Positions 21,444 to 22,120 of a DNA stretch of 22,120 bases are shown here, piece after piece. A program made the translations under genes and the position numbers. The stretch comes from Patescibacteria group bacterium UBA6899. GTDB lineage: Bacteria > Patescibacteriota > Minisyncoccia > Phycocordibacterales > UBA6899. The notes under the pieces are model-generated. The model did not search any database and was not told the origin of the DNA. It saw nothing but the letters and a program-made list of their open reading frames with translations. The stretch's first letter is position 1. Each line of letters begins with the position of its first letter. Location of the stretch: positions 25,341 to 47,460 of the forward strand of contig DKBN01000004.1 of NCBI GenBank assembly GCA_002451235.1, in the 5' to 3' direction.

Positions 21444-21481
21444 ATACCAAGTTCGTTGTCGTACGACAACGAACTTGGTAT
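21444..21481. repeat. Palindrome copy B (operator-promoter)
   Basis: A perfect 38-bp palindrome whose left half is ATACCAAGTTCGTTGTCGT and whose right half is its exact reverse complement. Inside it lies TTGTCG (21456-21461), 17 nt before TATCAT (21479-21484), and the ATG follows after 6 nt (21491). A protein bound here would cover the -35, the spacer and the first half of the -10. Confidence 0.9.
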
Positions 21482-21484
21482 CAT
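21456..21484 (+). promoter_or_regulatory. Promoter of the PaaX/Cas2-like gene
   Basis: TTGTCG, 17-nt spacer, TATCAT, then 6 nt to ATG. It overlaps palindrome copy B almost completely. Confidence 0.75.
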
Positions 21485-21490
21485 CCTCTT

Positions 21491-22069
21491 ATGACACAGA
21501 AAAGACGTTCTTCTGCGCCGCGGTTTCGTAGGGATTCACGATATTTCCGGATCCTTGAAGAGATCTCCGTTGGCGATCTATTGGTTGCCTCACTCATTTC
21601 AGGTCGAAGCGCTCGCTTGCTTTCGCAGAACGCTTTCGCACGAGCGAAAGAACGATACGAGAACAAATTGGCACTCGAAAGGCTCGAGCGATGCGGATAT
21701 GCAGGCCACAAGAGAAGAAATGGGAAAACTGTATTTTTCGCCACCGAGGAGGGGAAGCGCGCACTCTCCATGGTATACCAGCAGCATGCGGGGCGGGAAA
21801 AGTATCCGGGGCGATGGGATGGTTCTTGGAGGATCATTTCCTATGATTTTCCAGAGACGGAGCGCTCGTTCAGGAATTCACTCCGGCATGTACTCGAAAA
21901 GGCAGGCTTTCTTCAGATCCAAAAAAGCGTCTGGGTCTTTCCGTACGACTCACCATTGCTTGTTGATGTGCTTAGAAGGGACCCGACAATATCGATGAGA
22001 ACCTTGTATATGGACCATGCGCGCCTTTCCAAGGATTCCGAATACAAGAAACATTTTGGGATACGATAG
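21491..22069 (+). CDS. PaaX/Cas2-like winged-helix regulator
   Basis: A 192-aa protein. Residues about 15-95 look like a winged helix (ILEEISVGDLLVASL, then KLALERLERCGYAGHKR, NGKTVFFATEEGKRAL). Residues 108-192 resemble the Cas2-like ferredoxin fold found at the C-terminus of PaaX repressors: GRWDGSWRIISYDFPETERS with Asp119, then LEKAGFLQIQKSVWVFPYD. Such proteins are often labelled Cas2, but no cas1 or CRISPR repeat is present here, and the DNA-binding N-terminus argues for a transcription regulator. Promoter spacing sets the start at 21491. The 38-bp palindrome over its promoter, repeated just after its stop, suggests autoregulation. The effector is unknown. Confidence 0.85.
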   Translation: MTQKRRSSAPRFRRDSRYFRILEEISVGDLLVASLISGRSARLLSQNAFARAKERYENKLALERLERCGYAGHKRRNGKTVFFATEEGKRALSMVYQQHAGREKYPGRWDGSWRIISYDFPETERSFRNSLRHVLEKAGFLQIQKSVWVFPYDSPLLVDVLRRDPTISMRTLYMDHARLSKDSEYKKHFGIR

Positions 22070-22089
22070 CAAAGGGCGTTCGGCGGTTT

Positions 22090-22120
22090 ATACCAAGTTC
22101 GTTGTCGTACGACAACGAAC
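22090..22120. repeat. Palindrome copy C, cut by the window end
   Basis: The 31 visible bases are identical to copy B. It begins 21 bp after the stop of the PaaX/Cas2-like gene. It includes TTGTCG at 22102-22107, so it probably carries the promoter of a gene starting just outside the window. Confidence 0.85.

Noticed and set aside
21491..22069. CRISPR-Cas locus because of a Cas2-like protein
   Set aside because: No cas1, effector or direct-repeat array is visible; the protein has a winged-helix N-terminus more like PaaX.

Overview
This is a gene-dense bacterial chromosome segment with about 21 protein genes, three tRNA genes and short intergenic gaps. It contains chromosomal housekeeping genes (S15, PNPase, CCA-adding enzyme, ComM, PcrA/UvrD, Nth, ExoIII) and no phage or insertion-sequence module. 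Several traits point to Patescibacteria/CPR, most likely a Parcubacteria-type lineage. These are the small spacers, tRNAs without encoded CCA, reduced zinc- and FeS-binding motifs, a LysM/M23 protein, a stand-alone PaaX/Cas2-like protein, and many promoters that place the start codon at or next to the transcription start. The taxonomic placement is inference.

Layout. 1-2 kb: 3' part of a phosphomannomutase/phosphoglucomutase, then a leftward response regulator-nth pair. 2-3.5 kb: a degraded fibronectin-III repeat gene with two frameshifts in 7-base homopolymers, abutting tRNA-Pro. 3.6-4.8 kb: a leftward operon (YraN-like nuclease, a 94-aa protein, a 53-aa protein) carrying three parS-like sites within 790 bp. 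Next to it is an AT-rich gap with a perfect DnaA box, so this is a candidate replication-origin region. 4.8-6.8 kb: a Nudix hydrolase, a GC-rich unexplained block, tRNA-Gly, a response regulator, and a nucleotidyltransferase 3 nt downstream of tRNA-Arg. 6.8-10.1 kb: cca, exonuclease III and a XerC/D-type recombinase. 10.2-12 kb: two small proteins, rpsO and a NYN-domain RNase-like protein. 12-15.2 kb: pnp and a single-pass membrane protein. 15.2-17.8 kb: a zinc-less DksA-like protein, comM and a transglutaminase-like protein. 18-22 kb: a LysM/M23 envelope protein, a UvrD/PcrA helicase and a PaaX/Cas2-like regulator.

The most interesting signal is a 38-bp palindrome present three times (11979-12018, 21444-21481, and 22090 to the window end). 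In the two complete copies the palindrome carries a -35 hexamer (TTGTCG), a 17-nt spacer and the start of a -10 hexamer, and an ATG follows the -10 by 6-7 nt. One complete copy drives the PaaX/Cas2-like gene itself. The other lies upstream of pnp. I read it as an autoregulated operator-promoter shared by a small regulon that may include PNPase. The alternative is that the palindromes are mobile repeats flanking the gene.

All calls come from reading the sequence. No database search, folding program or skew calculation was run.
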